A DNA stretch of 6,174 bases from Clostridiales bacterium DTU023 (lineage in GTDB: Bacteria; Bacillota; Clostridia; Saccharofermentanales; DTU023). How positions within the stretch are numbered: the stretch's first letter is position 1; each line of letters opens with the position of its first letter. Location: assembly GCA_001512945.1 (NCBI GenBank), contig LFTF01000074.1, forward strand, positions 10,995 through 17,168, given 5' to 3'. Below, one piece after another: positions 1 through 6,174 of this stretch. A program made the position numbers and the translations under genes. The notes under the pieces were generated by a model. It worked only from the letters and a program-made list of their open reading frames with translations. It was not told the DNA's origin and ran no database searches.

Positions 1-1184
1 CTCGTCACAATCGCGGAAGGAACGAACGATTGTCCAAGGGCAGCAAACGCTGAAGTTGTCAGCAGTTGAATCCCCATAAGAAACTGCGAGGTCGACAAGA
101 TATGCAGATAGTTCGCTCCATGCATAATCGCCTCCTGATCGCTAAAAAAGATTGACATAATCGGTTCGCCCAGAAAAAAGAGAATCATGGTTGTCACTGT
201 GCACATTGCTGAGACCAACCAGAAACCGGCCCAATATCCTTGCCGAACTCGAATCATCTTTTTCGCGCCAAAGTTCTGTGCCATCAGCGCGTTGACGGCC
301 ACGGCAAATCCATCAGCCGTCATCCAGGTAATGCTTTCAACCTGTGCGCCCAAACGCTGCGCCGCGACCGCAAGATCTCCGAATCGGACCACCTGACGCG
401 AAATGAATACTGTGATGATCGCCTGCATGGACGATTGCACAGAGACTGGCGCACCCAGTTTCGCAATGGGTAACAACCGGCGAAACTCCACAGGAGCCCG
501 AAAAAGGCGAAGGTCCGAGAACTGTTCATTGCGTTTGACTGCAACCAGCATCATAAAGAACGCCGCAAATTCCGAGACGAGTGTCGCCAAGGCTGCTCCC
601 GAGACATCCATACCGAAAACAAGAATGAAAAGCGGATCAAGCGCCATGTTGATCGCAAGACCCGTGACGAAGACAATGAACGGCGTAAAACTGTTACCGG
701 AAGCTGTCATTATTGCGCTGTAGAGGCGAACTCCGACTCTGGGAATCAGGCCAATACCCACAATTCGCAGATAAATTTCTGTCCTCGTGACCGTGTCCAG
801 GTCGTTGAAATTGAAGATTGAAGTCAGCGGACCTGCCAAAAATACAAAGATAAGTGTCAGAACAGCAGCCATAAAGAATCCCAGACGGAGTGCAGTGCGC
901 GCCCAGCCTCTGGCTCCTTCATCATCACCCGCACCAAGTGACTGCCCTATAAGAACCTGTCCGCCAATACGAGGCAGCGTAAACAAACTGTCTACCAGCC
1001 AGAACAGCGTCCCGCCAGTACCAACCGCGGCAACAGCGCGCTCACCAAGCATAGACACCCAAAACATGTCTGTCAGTGTATAAGCCAGACCCACAAAGGA
1101 ACTCGCCATGATGGGTATCGCCAGCTTAACCAGGGTCGGCATAATGCGGCCGCGAAGTAAATCGATTTGCTTTTCTTTGCGCAT
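1..1184 (-). CDS. MATE-family multidrug/Na+ (or H+) antiporter, 3'-truncated by window edge
   Basis: An open frame runs without a stop from an ATG at 1184 to the left edge, giving 394 codons; family members are usually about 440-470 residues, so roughly the last 50-70 are missing. Such proteins sit in the inner membrane and export drugs or other cationic compounds in exchange for Na+ or H+. The product is strongly hydrophobic, with about ten membrane segments in the part seen. Family-like stretches are LAIPIMASSFVGLAYTLTDM (residues 21-40), the end of the first repeat ALDPLFILVFGMDVSGAALA (181-200), the second-repeat opening LLPIAKLGAPVSVQSSM (237-253) and the ESITWMTADGFAVAVNALMAQNFGA region (283-307). 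The two-fold repeat is typical of MATE proteins. The start is supported by AAAGAGGA just upstream. The gene is transcribed away from the rnf operon. The family is clear; the substrate and subgroup (NorM, DinF or MepA-like) are not. Confidence 0.93.
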   Translation of the reverse strand, partial: MRKEKQIDLLRGRIMPTLVKLAIPIMASSFVGLAYTLTDMFWVSMLGERAVAAVGTGGTLFWLVDSLFTLPRIGGQVLIGQSLGAGDDEGARGWARTALRLGFFMAAVLTLIFVFLAGPLTSIFNFNDLDTVTRTEIYLRIVGIGLIPRVGVRLYSAIMTASGNSFTPFIVFVTGLAINMALDPLFILVFGMDVSGAALATLVSEFAAFFMMLVAVKRNEQFSDLRLFRAPVEFRRLLPIAKLGAPVSVQSSMQAIITVFISRQVVRFGDLAVAAQRLGAQVESITWMTADGFAVAVNALMAQNFGAKKMIRVRQGYWAGFWLVSAMCTVTTMILFFLGEPIMSIFFSDQEAIMHGANYLHILSTSQFLMGIQLLTTSAFAALGQSFVPSAIVT

Positions 1185-1188
1185 ATAT

Positions 1189-1196
1189 TCCTCTTT
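1189..1196 (-). promoter_or_regulatory. Ribosome binding site of the MATE gene
   Basis: Read on the - strand, AAAGAGGA lies 4 bases before the ATG at 1184. It supports that start, which gives a normal MATE N-terminus (MRKEKQIDLL, then the first membrane helix). Confidence 0.7.
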
Positions 1197-1284
1197 AATA
1201 GGAGTAATCCAGATGATTCTATCACAGCTGATGAGATTAACTATCCACAATGCATGCATCTCAAGCATTGAAACGCAAGAGCGC

Positions 1285-1313
1285 TTGACATACACTGTCT
1301 ATATATTTCTTAC
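1285..1313 (+). promoter_or_regulatory. Possible rnf operon promoter (-35 TTGACA)
   Basis: TTGACA at 1285-1290 is a perfect match to the sigma-70/sigma-A -35 hexamer and lies about 100 bases before rnfC. The -10 is the weak part: a 17-base spacer gives TCTTAC (1308-1313, 3 of 6 matches). The better hexamer TATATT (1302-1307) would leave only an 11-base spacer. Being the only good -35 hexamer I saw between the two genes, it is a reasonable but unproven site for initiation of the operon. Confidence 0.35.
1290..1302. promoter_or_regulatory. Pseudo-palindrome overlapping the putative promoter (possible operator)
   Basis: The 13-base sequence ATACACTGTCTAT has dyad symmetry about its central T, with 5 of 6 arm positions pairing (ATA.AC / GT.TAT). 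It begins in the last base of the TTGACA hexamer, where a repressor could block transcription, and it lies between two divergent genes. The size and symmetry suit a TetR- or MarR-type operator, but no regulator gene is in the window and chance is quite possible for so short a site. Confidence 0.25.
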
Positions 1314-1393
1314 TTGGTATAGGTGGGCAGGCGTTGGTGCAAACAACAAAAAGCGTGCGGATTGTATGATCACAACAGGAGTTAGGTAGACGA

Positions 1394-2758
1394 ATGATGA
1401 AGATGAATTTGCTTGGTTTGTCGAGGGCAATTCACCCTAAAGACAACAAGAATACCTCGGGCATGGAGATCAAACCGATTTCCGGTTTTTCTATAGTCAC
1501 TATTCCGCTTGATATGCAAGTGGGCCCCGGATGTGAAGCCATTGTGGCTAAAGGCGATCATGTCGATATAGGCGATCCTTTGGGCAAACCACTTGGACCC
1601 TGGAGCGTTCCTGTCCACGCGAGTATCTCCGGCACAGTCGAATCGGTCAGTGTCCAGATCTTAAGCGACGGAGGCTTTGCGGAATACGTGACGATCATCT
1701 CGGATGATAAGCAAACGGTATCTCCTCTTGTACGCCCTCCCGATGTACACGACAAACAAAGTTTCCTGGAAACCGTGCGAGCATCCGGTCTAGTCGGTCT
1801 CGGTGGAGCGGCTTTCCCGACACACATCAAACTTAACCCTCCTCCGGGAAAGACGATTGATACGCTGGTCGTCAACGCGGCAGAGTGTGAACCCTATATC
1901 ACGGTCGATCAACAAGTCTGTTTGACCGGCGCAGATGATGCCGTTGAAGGCGCTCTTATAACCGCAAAATGGTGCGAAATCGATACAGTGATTTTTGGCA
2001 TTGAAGACAATAAAAAAGAGGCCGCGCGCGCGCTCAAGAAAGCGGTCGAACGCGCCAGGCAAAGTGCCATGTGGCCCTCCGGTGGTGTGAGCGTCAAGGT
2101 GCTCCCGACTGCCTATCCAACCGGAGCGGAGAAAGTTTTGATCCGCCTTCTCAACGGACGCATTGTCCCTGAAGGGGGACTGCCGGCAGATGTCGGCGTT
2201 ATTGTTCAGAACTTGATGACACTTCATTTTATCGCGTCGCACATGAAAACCGGCATGCCCCTTATCAAAAAGGCGATCACGCTTGATGGGAGTGCCGTCA
2301 ACTCTCCTGGCAATTTCGAAGTTCCGATCGGTAGTTCTATTGAAGACGTCATTGAAAAAGCAGGAGGCACAAAAACCGCACCCTTCAAAATCATCATGGG
2401 CGGACCCATGATGGGAGTTTCGGTCGATGACATTTCAAGACCTATCCTCAAACACAACAATGCCATCCTGGTTTTCGATGACAAGGACGCTGTCCTCCCT
2501 GAAGAATCGGCCTGTATCCTTTGCGGGCGTTGCCAGCGTGCATGCCCGATGCAGCTGATGCCCTCCGCGCTTGACAAAGCGGCCCGGGCACATAACCCTA
2601 ACGAACTCACCCAACTCCATGTCATGAACTGTATTGAATGTGGCAGTTGCACGTATGTCTGCCCGGCAAAACGATATTTGGTTCAGAATATAAGAAACGG
2701 AAAAGCGATGGTGCGTGCCGCCGCCGCCGCATCGCGTGAGAAAGGGGAGAAATCATAA
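1394..2758 (+). CDS. rnfC: Rnf complex subunit RnfC, NADH/FMN and iron-sulfur protein
   Basis: RnfC is the peripheral cytoplasmic subunit where electrons reach NAD+. This 454-residue protein has the usual clostridial length and domain order: an N-terminal IHPKDNK stretch (13-19) and barrel-sandwich region, a Gly-rich nucleotide/FMN segment GLVGLGGAAFPT (132-143) followed by NAAECEPY (161-168), the segment TGAEKVLIRLLNGR (243-256) with GGLPADVGVIVQN (261-273), an SLBB-like segment (about 296-325), and two [4Fe-4S] motifs with Cys 374/377/380/384 and 413/416/419/423, each ending in CP. The usual GG before IHP is RA here, a small oddity. Three ATGs crowd the start (1394, 1397, 1403). The first is chosen; AGGAG at 1377-1381 lies 12 bases away, rather far. 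It is the first gene of the operon, and its TAA overlaps the rnfD ATG in TAATG. Identity is very secure. Confidence 0.97.
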   Translation: MMKMNLLGLSRAIHPKDNKNTSGMEIKPISGFSIVTIPLDMQVGPGCEAIVAKGDHVDIGDPLGKPLGPWSVPVHASISGTVESVSVQILSDGGFAEYVTIISDDKQTVSPLVRPPDVHDKQSFLETVRASGLVGLGGAAFPTHIKLNPPPGKTIDTLVVNAAECEPYITVDQQVCLTGADDAVEGALITAKWCEIDTVIFGIEDNKKEAARALKKAVERARQSAMWPSGGVSVKVLPTAYPTGAEKVLIRLLNGRIVPEGGLPADVGVIVQNLMTLHFIASHMKTGMPLIKKAITLDGSAVNSPGNFEVPIGSSIEDVIEKAGGTKTAPFKIIMGGPMMGVSVDDISRPILKHNNAILVFDDKDAVLPEESACILCGRCQRACPMQLMPSALDKAARAHNPNELTQLHVMNCIECGSCTYVCPAKRYLVQNIRNGKAMVRAAAAASREKGEKS

Positions 2759-3702
2759 TGCTCCACGTATCCGCTTCCCCGCACATCCGCGACCGCGTAA
2801 CAACGCGTAGTATCATGTTGCGCGTGATCATTGCGCTCATACCTGTGATCATCGCCTCGTCCTTTATTTTCGGACTCAGAGCCCCGATGATGTTTGCCGT
2901 AAGCGCTGCGGCAGCGGCGGGATTTGAAGCAATCTCACGAGTTGTCATGAAAAGACAACAAACCGTCGGTGATCTCTCAGCGATCGTCACGGGACTTCTC
3001 ATCGCCGCAAGCCTGCCAGCCAACTGTCCGCTCTGGGTTCTGGTGATTGGAGACTTCATCGCCATTGTTGTCGTCAAGCAAATGTTCGGAGGGTTGGGCG
3101 ACAATTTTGCTAACCCGGCGGTTACCGCACGCATCGTCCTATCCGTTTCATTTGCAGGACAACTCGCGGGGTATTCCGTATTGGATAAATTCGTATCCGG
3201 CAGTGGCGTCGATCTCGTTTCGAGCGCGACTCCACTTATGGTTGCGAAATCCGGGCAGGGCGCGTTGCCCTCCGTGCTCGATCTCTTTCTGGGTCGTCAC
3301 GCAGGCAGCATCGGAGAAACATGCGTTCTTGCGCTCCTCATCGGCGGTATCTTCCTTGTCATCTCGGGAATCATCGACCTGTGGACGCCTCTAACGTTTA
3401 TAGGAACAACCGTATTGTTTGTCACCCTTACCGGCCAAGATCCATTCGTCCACTTGCTGTCAGGCGCACTGATACTTGCTGCCATTTTCATGGTGACAGA
3501 TTACGTGACAACGCCGACAACCATCGCCGGCAAAATCATTTTCGGCGCAGGCGCGGGATTGCTGACCGGACTGCTGCGCGTATACAGCGCGATGCCTGAG
3601 GGTGTTTCATTCGCGATCCTGTTGATGAATATACTCACCCCGCACATTGAGCGTTGGACAACCCCCAAAACGATCGGAGGAGTCAAACATGCCGGCAAAT
3701 AA
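2758..3702 (+). CDS. rnfD: Rnf complex membrane subunit RnfD, covalent FMN carrier
   Basis: RnfD is an integral membrane subunit, homologous to NqrB, that carries covalently bound FMN and takes part in electron flow coupled to ion transport. The 314-residue product is highly hydrophobic, with about nine or ten membrane segments. Landmarks are SPHIRDRVTTRSIM (7-20), GGLGDNFANPA (111-121), the flavinylation motif DLVSSATPL (152-160) with Thr158 the expected FMN acceptor, MVTDYVTTP (245-253) and the C-terminal PEGVSFAILLMNILTPHIER (280-299). The motif has Ser where many homologues have Gly (SGATPL). AAGGGGAG (2742-2749) lies 8 bases before the ATG, inside the end of rnfC; the start shares one base with the rnfC stop, which suggests translational coupling. 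An ApbE-type flavin transferase would be needed and is not in the window. Confidence 0.96.
   Translation: MLHVSASPHIRDRVTTRSIMLRVIIALIPVIIASSFIFGLRAPMMFAVSAAAAAGFEAISRVVMKRQQTVGDLSAIVTGLLIAASLPANCPLWVLVIGDFIAIVVVKQMFGGLGDNFANPAVTARIVLSVSFAGQLAGYSVLDKFVSGSGVDLVSSATPLMVAKSGQGALPSVLDLFLGRHAGSIGETCVLALLIGGIFLVISGIIDLWTPLTFIGTTVLFVTLTGQDPFVHLLSGALILAAIFMVTDYVTTPTTIAGKIIFGAGAGLLTGLLRVYSAMPEGVSFAILLMNILTPHIERWTTPKTIGGVKHAGK
3676..3682 (+). promoter_or_regulatory. Ribosome binding site deciding the rnfG start
   Basis: GGAGGAG, a near-perfect Shine-Dalgarno sequence, lies within the last codons of rnfD, 6 bases before the ATG at 3689. It favours this start over the in-frame ATG at 3647, which has no such site and would add 14 residues unlike RnfG. 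Confidence 0.85.
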
Positions 3703-4321
3703 AAAAACAAACGCTTTGTCGAGGACGGTTTCAATCAAGGAGCGGGGTCCAATGCCTGTGCTCATCCTCACCGTCATCTGCTCCCTTTGCGTCGCACTTC
3801 TGGCGCTGACGGCTACAATGACCGCAGATGCTCGTGAACGACAGGCGAATTGGCTGGCCGACAAAAATAAGCGCGCACTATTCCCTCAAGCGGATTCGTT
3901 CTTAGACATGAATCTTGAACAGGCAGGAGACAACATCCCGGGAGCAATCACTGTAGATCTGACAACGAGCCATCCAGATGTCGACCAGCTCATAGCCGTC
4001 CACAAAGACGGTGATGCCATCGGCATCATTATCCGGGCTTCGAGTAAAGCTTACGGGGGACGCGTTCCTGTAATGACCGGATTTGACCTTGCCGGCCGAA
4101 TTATAGGTATCGTAGTCGATGCCTCCAGCGAAACAGCCGGCCTGGGCCAAAAAACAGCAGGTGACCCGTTTACGGATCAGTTCAAGGAACGCACAGCTGA
4201 CGATGCGTTCGCAGATATAGACGCGATTAGCAGCGCGACGATTTCTTCCAATTCAGTGAAACAGTCTGTGATGGAAGCGTCGGACGCTTTAAGGGCCTTC
4301 ATAAAGAAAGGGGGCCAATGA
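3689..4321 (+). CDS. rnfG: Rnf complex subunit RnfG, covalent FMN protein
   Basis: RnfG, a homologue of NqrC, has one N-terminal membrane anchor and a large domain outside the cytoplasmic membrane that carries covalent FMN. The chosen start gives 210 residues, normal for the family: a basic N-terminus, one hydrophobic helix (about 22-44), then a soluble FMN-binding domain. Landmarks are KAYGGRVPVMTGFDLAGRI (120-138), ETAGLGQK (148-155; ETPGLG in many relatives) and the flavinylation motif DAISSAT (178-184), with Thr184 the expected acceptor. As in RnfD, Ser replaces the usual Gly before Ala-Thr. The gene overlaps the end of rnfD by 14 bases in another frame, and its TGA is one base before the rnfE ATG. 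An upstream in-frame ATG at 3647 exists but lacks a ribosome binding site. Confidence 0.95.
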   Translation: MPANKKTNALSRTVSIKERGPMPVLILTVICSLCVALLALTATMTADARERQANWLADKNKRALFPQADSFLDMNLEQAGDNIPGAITVDLTTSHPDVDQLIAVHKDGDAIGIIIRASSKAYGGRVPVMTGFDLAGRIIGIVVDASSETAGLGQKTAGDPFTDQFKERTADDAFADIDAISSATISSNSVKQSVMEASDALRAFIKKGGQ

Positions 4322-4322
4322 T

Positions 4323-5153
4323 ATGGCAACTAAAAACTCAGCAGGTTATGAGCTCACCAAAGGCATTATCAAGGAGAACCCTCTCCTCATACTGATGCTC
4401 GGGACTTGCCCCGCACTGGCAGTGACTACATCCGCTATGAACGGACTGGGAATGGGCGTGGCCACCACCGCTGTGCTGGTACTCTCAAACTTAGTGATCT
4501 CAATGCTCAGGAAAGCTATTCCTGACCGAATCCGTATCCCCGCCTACATCACGATCATCGCAAGTCTTGTGACGATCCTCCAATTCCTTCTTCAAGCATA
4601 TGTTCCCGCGTTGAATGCCTCGCTCGGCATCTTTATACCGCTGATTACGGTCAACTGCATCATCCTGGGCCGCGCTGAGGCTTTTGCGAATAGTCACGGA
4701 GTTTTCATCTCAGTGATTGACGGACTAGGCATGGGCACTGGATTCACGCTCGCCTTGTTTGTGATTGGATCGCTGCGCGAAATCCTCGGATTCGGAACAT
4801 TTTTCGATTATCCAATGCCGTGGATTCAAGAAGGCGGTTTGCAGCCCATGATGATCTTCGGCCTACCTGCCGGTGGATTTGCGATCTTTGGCATTATGGT
4901 CGCAATCACACAGAAAATGAATAAACGATTCTACGGCCGGCGTCCGCAGAAAACGATGGAACGCGAACACTATCCTGGTAGCATAAGCGTGCGCACTGAC
5001 ACGATCTTCGAAGATACTGCCGTATTTGACGGACCACGCCCGCCACGGACCCCCGGACGAGGTGCTGTCCCTCCGGCGGCAACTGACCCTGGCGCTTTCG
5101 TAAAAGAAGATGAAGCAGAAGAAAACTCTACTGAAAGCGAGGCAACGAAATGA
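4323..5153 (+). CDS. rnfE: Rnf complex membrane subunit RnfE, with C-terminal extension
   Basis: RnfE (NqrD homologue) is a six-helix membrane protein that pairs with RnfA in inverted topology; the two share an intramembrane iron-sulfur centre and form part of the ion path. Landmarks are KENPLLILMLGTCPALAVT (17-35) with Cys29, IPAYITIIASLVTILQFLLQ (72-91), and SLGIFIPLITVNCIILGRAE (100-119) with Cys112, the two expected cluster ligands. The membrane core ends near residue 198. The last ~78 residues form a hydrophilic tail, first basic (KRFYGRRPQK), then Pro/Gly-rich and finally acidic (KEDEAEENSTESEATK), making the protein 276 residues against roughly 195-235 in many relatives. The start follows AAAGGGGG (4307-4314) and is one base after the rnfG stop. 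The stop overlaps the rnfA start as ATGA. Identity is secure; the tail's role is unknown. Confidence 0.96.
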   Translation: MATKNSAGYELTKGIIKENPLLILMLGTCPALAVTTSAMNGLGMGVATTAVLVLSNLVISMLRKAIPDRIRIPAYITIIASLVTILQFLLQAYVPALNASLGIFIPLITVNCIILGRAEAFANSHGVFISVIDGLGMGTGFTLALFVIGSLREILGFGTFFDYPMPWIQEGGLQPMMIFGLPAGGFAIFGIMVAITQKMNKRFYGRRPQKTMEREHYPGSISVRTDTIFEDTAVFDGPRPPRTPGRGAVPPAATDPGAFVKEDEAEENSTESEATK

Positions 5154-5740
5154 AAGAAATCCTGATCATACTTTTTAGTGTAATTCTGATCGACAACCTC
5201 GTTCTCTCACGATTCCTGGGCGTATGCTCTTTCTTAGGACTTACAAAAAGTGTAAAGAACGCGATGGGCATGAGCGTAGCTGTTATCTTTGTTATGCTCG
5301 TCGCCACCGCCGTGACGTACCCGATTTATTGGCAGATCCTCGAACCTGTTAAACTCGGTTACCTGCAAACGGTTGTTTTCATTCTTGTCATCGCGTCAGT
5401 GGTCCAAGTACTTGAGGCAGTGATTCGCAAAATAGTCCCTCCCCTCTATAAAGCAATGGGAATATTTTTGCCCCTCATAACAACAAACTGCGCCATTTTG
5501 GGTGTCATGCTAATCAATATCCAGGAGATCTATAGTTTCGGAGGAGCGATGGCATCTTCTCTGGGCGCGGGCGTGGGCTACACACTGGCCATGTTCCTTT
5601 TTGCAGGCGTACGTGAAAAAATGGAAAAAGCTGACATCCCGCACTTTATGGAGGGACTGCCCGCCACACTTATGGCCGCTTCTATCGTGTCCGTTTCGTT
5701 TATGGGGTTTAAAGGCGTCATTGAAAATTTGTTCGGGTAA
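5150..5740 (+). CDS. rnfA: Rnf complex membrane subunit RnfA
   Basis: RnfA (NqrE homologue) is the six-helix partner of RnfE in the ion-translocating membrane core. The 196-residue length is standard. Landmarks are DNLVLSRFLGVCSFLGLTKS (15-34) with Cys26, and MGIFLPLITTNCAILGVML (103-121) with Cys114; these paired Cys mirror Cys29 and Cys112 of RnfE and are expected to ligate the shared iron-sulfur cluster. The C-terminal AGVREKMEKADIPHFMEGLP (152-171) and final helix are also typical. The ATG overlaps the rnfE TGA by 4 bases (ATGA), with GAGG at 5139-5142, so translation is probably coupled to rnfE. Some homologues are annotated rsxA; rnfA fits this gene order. Confidence 0.97.
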   Translation: MKEILIILFSVILIDNLVLSRFLGVCSFLGLTKSVKNAMGMSVAVIFVMLVATAVTYPIYWQILEPVKLGYLQTVVFILVIASVVQVLEAVIRKIVPPLYKAMGIFLPLITTNCAILGVMLINIQEIYSFGGAMASSLGAGVGYTLAMFLFAGVREKMEKADIPHFMEGLPATLMAASIVSVSFMGFKGVIENLFG

Positions 5741-5754
5741 ACCGGATTTTAATT

Positions 5755-5760
5755 GGAGGA
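5755..5760 (+). promoter_or_regulatory. Ribosome binding site of rnfB
   Basis: GGAGGA lies 7 bases before the ATG at 5768, in the only non-coding gap inside the operon (27 bases, 5741-5767). It fixes the rnfB start. No hairpin or promoter is evident in this gap. Confidence 0.85.
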
Positions 5761-5767
5761 AATAATA

Positions 5768-6174
5768 ATGGTATTATCCATAATTACCAATCCCATCGTG
5801 CTTCCGGCCATGATCGGAGCCGGCATCGCTTTGCTCGCGGGAATTGTGATTTTGCTCGTATTTCGCTTTTTCAGCGTCGAGGTCGAACCACTTCAGAAAG
5901 AACTTGAGGACGTTTTGCCCGGCGCCAATTGTGGCGGTTGCGGCTATAGCGGCTGCGCGGCATATGCAGCGGCTCTTGCAAGCAAGTCAGAGATAAAGAC
6001 AACGCTTTGCACAGCAGGCGGTCAAGAGACAGCGACAGCTGTTGCAGTAGTGCTCGGTGTCGCTTCCGGCACGGTGGTGCCGCTTGTGGCCAATGTCTTC
6101 TGTCAGGGAACGGTAGACAACACGCACGAACGCTACCACTATACGGGGACTTTTCATTGCGCTTCCGCAAGCGG
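5768..6174 (+). CDS. rnfB: Rnf complex subunit RnfB, ferredoxin-oxidising iron-sulfur protein, 3'-truncated by window edge
   Basis: RnfB is the membrane-anchored cytoplasmic subunit that accepts electrons from reduced ferredoxin. The open frame starts at ATG 5768 and reaches the right edge, giving 135 full codons. It begins with an N-terminal hydrophobic helix (about 10-33), followed by the family signature VLPGANCGGCGYSGCAAYA (49-67), with Cys55, Cys58 and Cys63 plus Cys81 (LCTAGG) as ligands of the first [4Fe-4S] cluster. A further segment, VFCQGTVDNTHERYHYTG (110-127) with Cys112 and later Cys131, resembles the region after this cluster in clostridial-type RnfB. The ferredoxin-like domains with further clusters should lie beyond the window. 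It is the last gene of the CDGEAB order, 27 bases after rnfA. Confidence 0.95.
   Translation, partial: MVLSIITNPIVLPAMIGAGIALLAGIVILLVFRFFSVEVEPLQKELEDVLPGANCGGCGYSGCAAYAAALASKSEIKTTLCTAGGQETATAVAVVLGVASGTVVPLVANVFCQGTVDNTHERYHYTGTFHCASAS

Noticed and set aside
403..723. 106-codon open frame on the + strand within the MATE gene
   Set aside because: It is antisense to an intact MATE reading frame with clear family motifs, and its product is low-complexity Ser/Thr/Arg-rich with no recognisable domain.
1241..1249. CTATCCACA, one mismatch from a DnaA box (TTATCCACA)
   Set aside because: It is a single imperfect box with no companion boxes, no AT-rich unwinding region and no replication genes nearby, so it is expected by chance.
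1362..1375. TTGT-N6-ACAA just before rnfC, recalling a Rex (NADH-sensing) operator
   Set aside because: Rex sites have about ten bases between TTGT and ACAA with further symmetry; here there are six, and the inner bases do not fit.
1790..2242. 150-codon open frame on the - strand inside rnfC
   Set aside because: It is fully antisense to a conserved gene, its product resembles no family I know, and it is best explained as a shadow of rnfC codon use.
2622..3134. 170-codon open frame on the - strand across the rnfC/rnfD junction
   Set aside because: It lies opposite two secure genes, and the composition of its product looks like a reverse shadow of membrane protein codons.
3647..3688. In-frame upstream ATG that would lengthen RnfG by 14 residues
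   Set aside because: It has no ribosome binding site, while GGAGGAG sits 6 bases before the ATG at 3689, which gives a normal RnfG N-terminus.

Overview
The window holds a nearly complete Rnf operon (ion-translocating ferredoxin:NAD+ oxidoreductase) in the order rnfC-rnfD-rnfG-rnfE-rnfA-rnfB on the + strand (1394 to the right edge). Upstream, a divergent MATE-family efflux transporter gene lies on the - strand (1184 to the left edge). Both outer genes are cut by the window edges: the transporter lacks its C-terminus, and rnfB keeps only its N-terminal anchor and first iron-sulfur region.

The C-D-G-E-A-B order is the one familiar from Clostridia and some other anaerobes (gammaproteobacteria usually have A-B-C-D-G-E). 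Base composition is moderate, about half G+C by eye, and Shine-Dalgarno sites are strong. I infer an anaerobic, fermentative or acetogen-like bacterium, most likely Bacillota/Clostridia; the genus cannot be told from this sequence.

Layout: 1-1184 (-), MATE transporter; 1185-1393, a 209-base divergent control region with a TTGACA hexamer and a small pseudo-palindrome; 1394-5740 (+), rnfC, rnfD, rnfG, rnfE and rnfA packed with overlaps or a 1-base gap; 5741-5767, a short gap with a strong ribosome binding site; 5768-6174 (+), start of rnfB. No RNA gene, insertion sequence, CRISPR array or convincing terminator was seen.

How the genes work together (family knowledge): RnfB takes electrons from reduced ferredoxin and passes them through the membrane subunits RnfA/RnfE (shared iron-sulfur centre) and the flavins of RnfD and RnfG to RnfC, which reduces NAD+. 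The energy released drives Na+ or H+ across the membrane. All key residues can be seen in the part present: two CxxCxxCxxxCP clusters in RnfC, the flavin-accepting Thr in RnfD and RnfG, paired intramembrane Cys in RnfA and RnfE, and the CxxCxxxxC cluster of RnfB. Departures from the usual pattern are modest: a charged, Pro-rich C-terminal tail on RnfE and an SSAT rather than SGAT flavinylation motif in both RnfD and RnfG. I found no clearly new system here.
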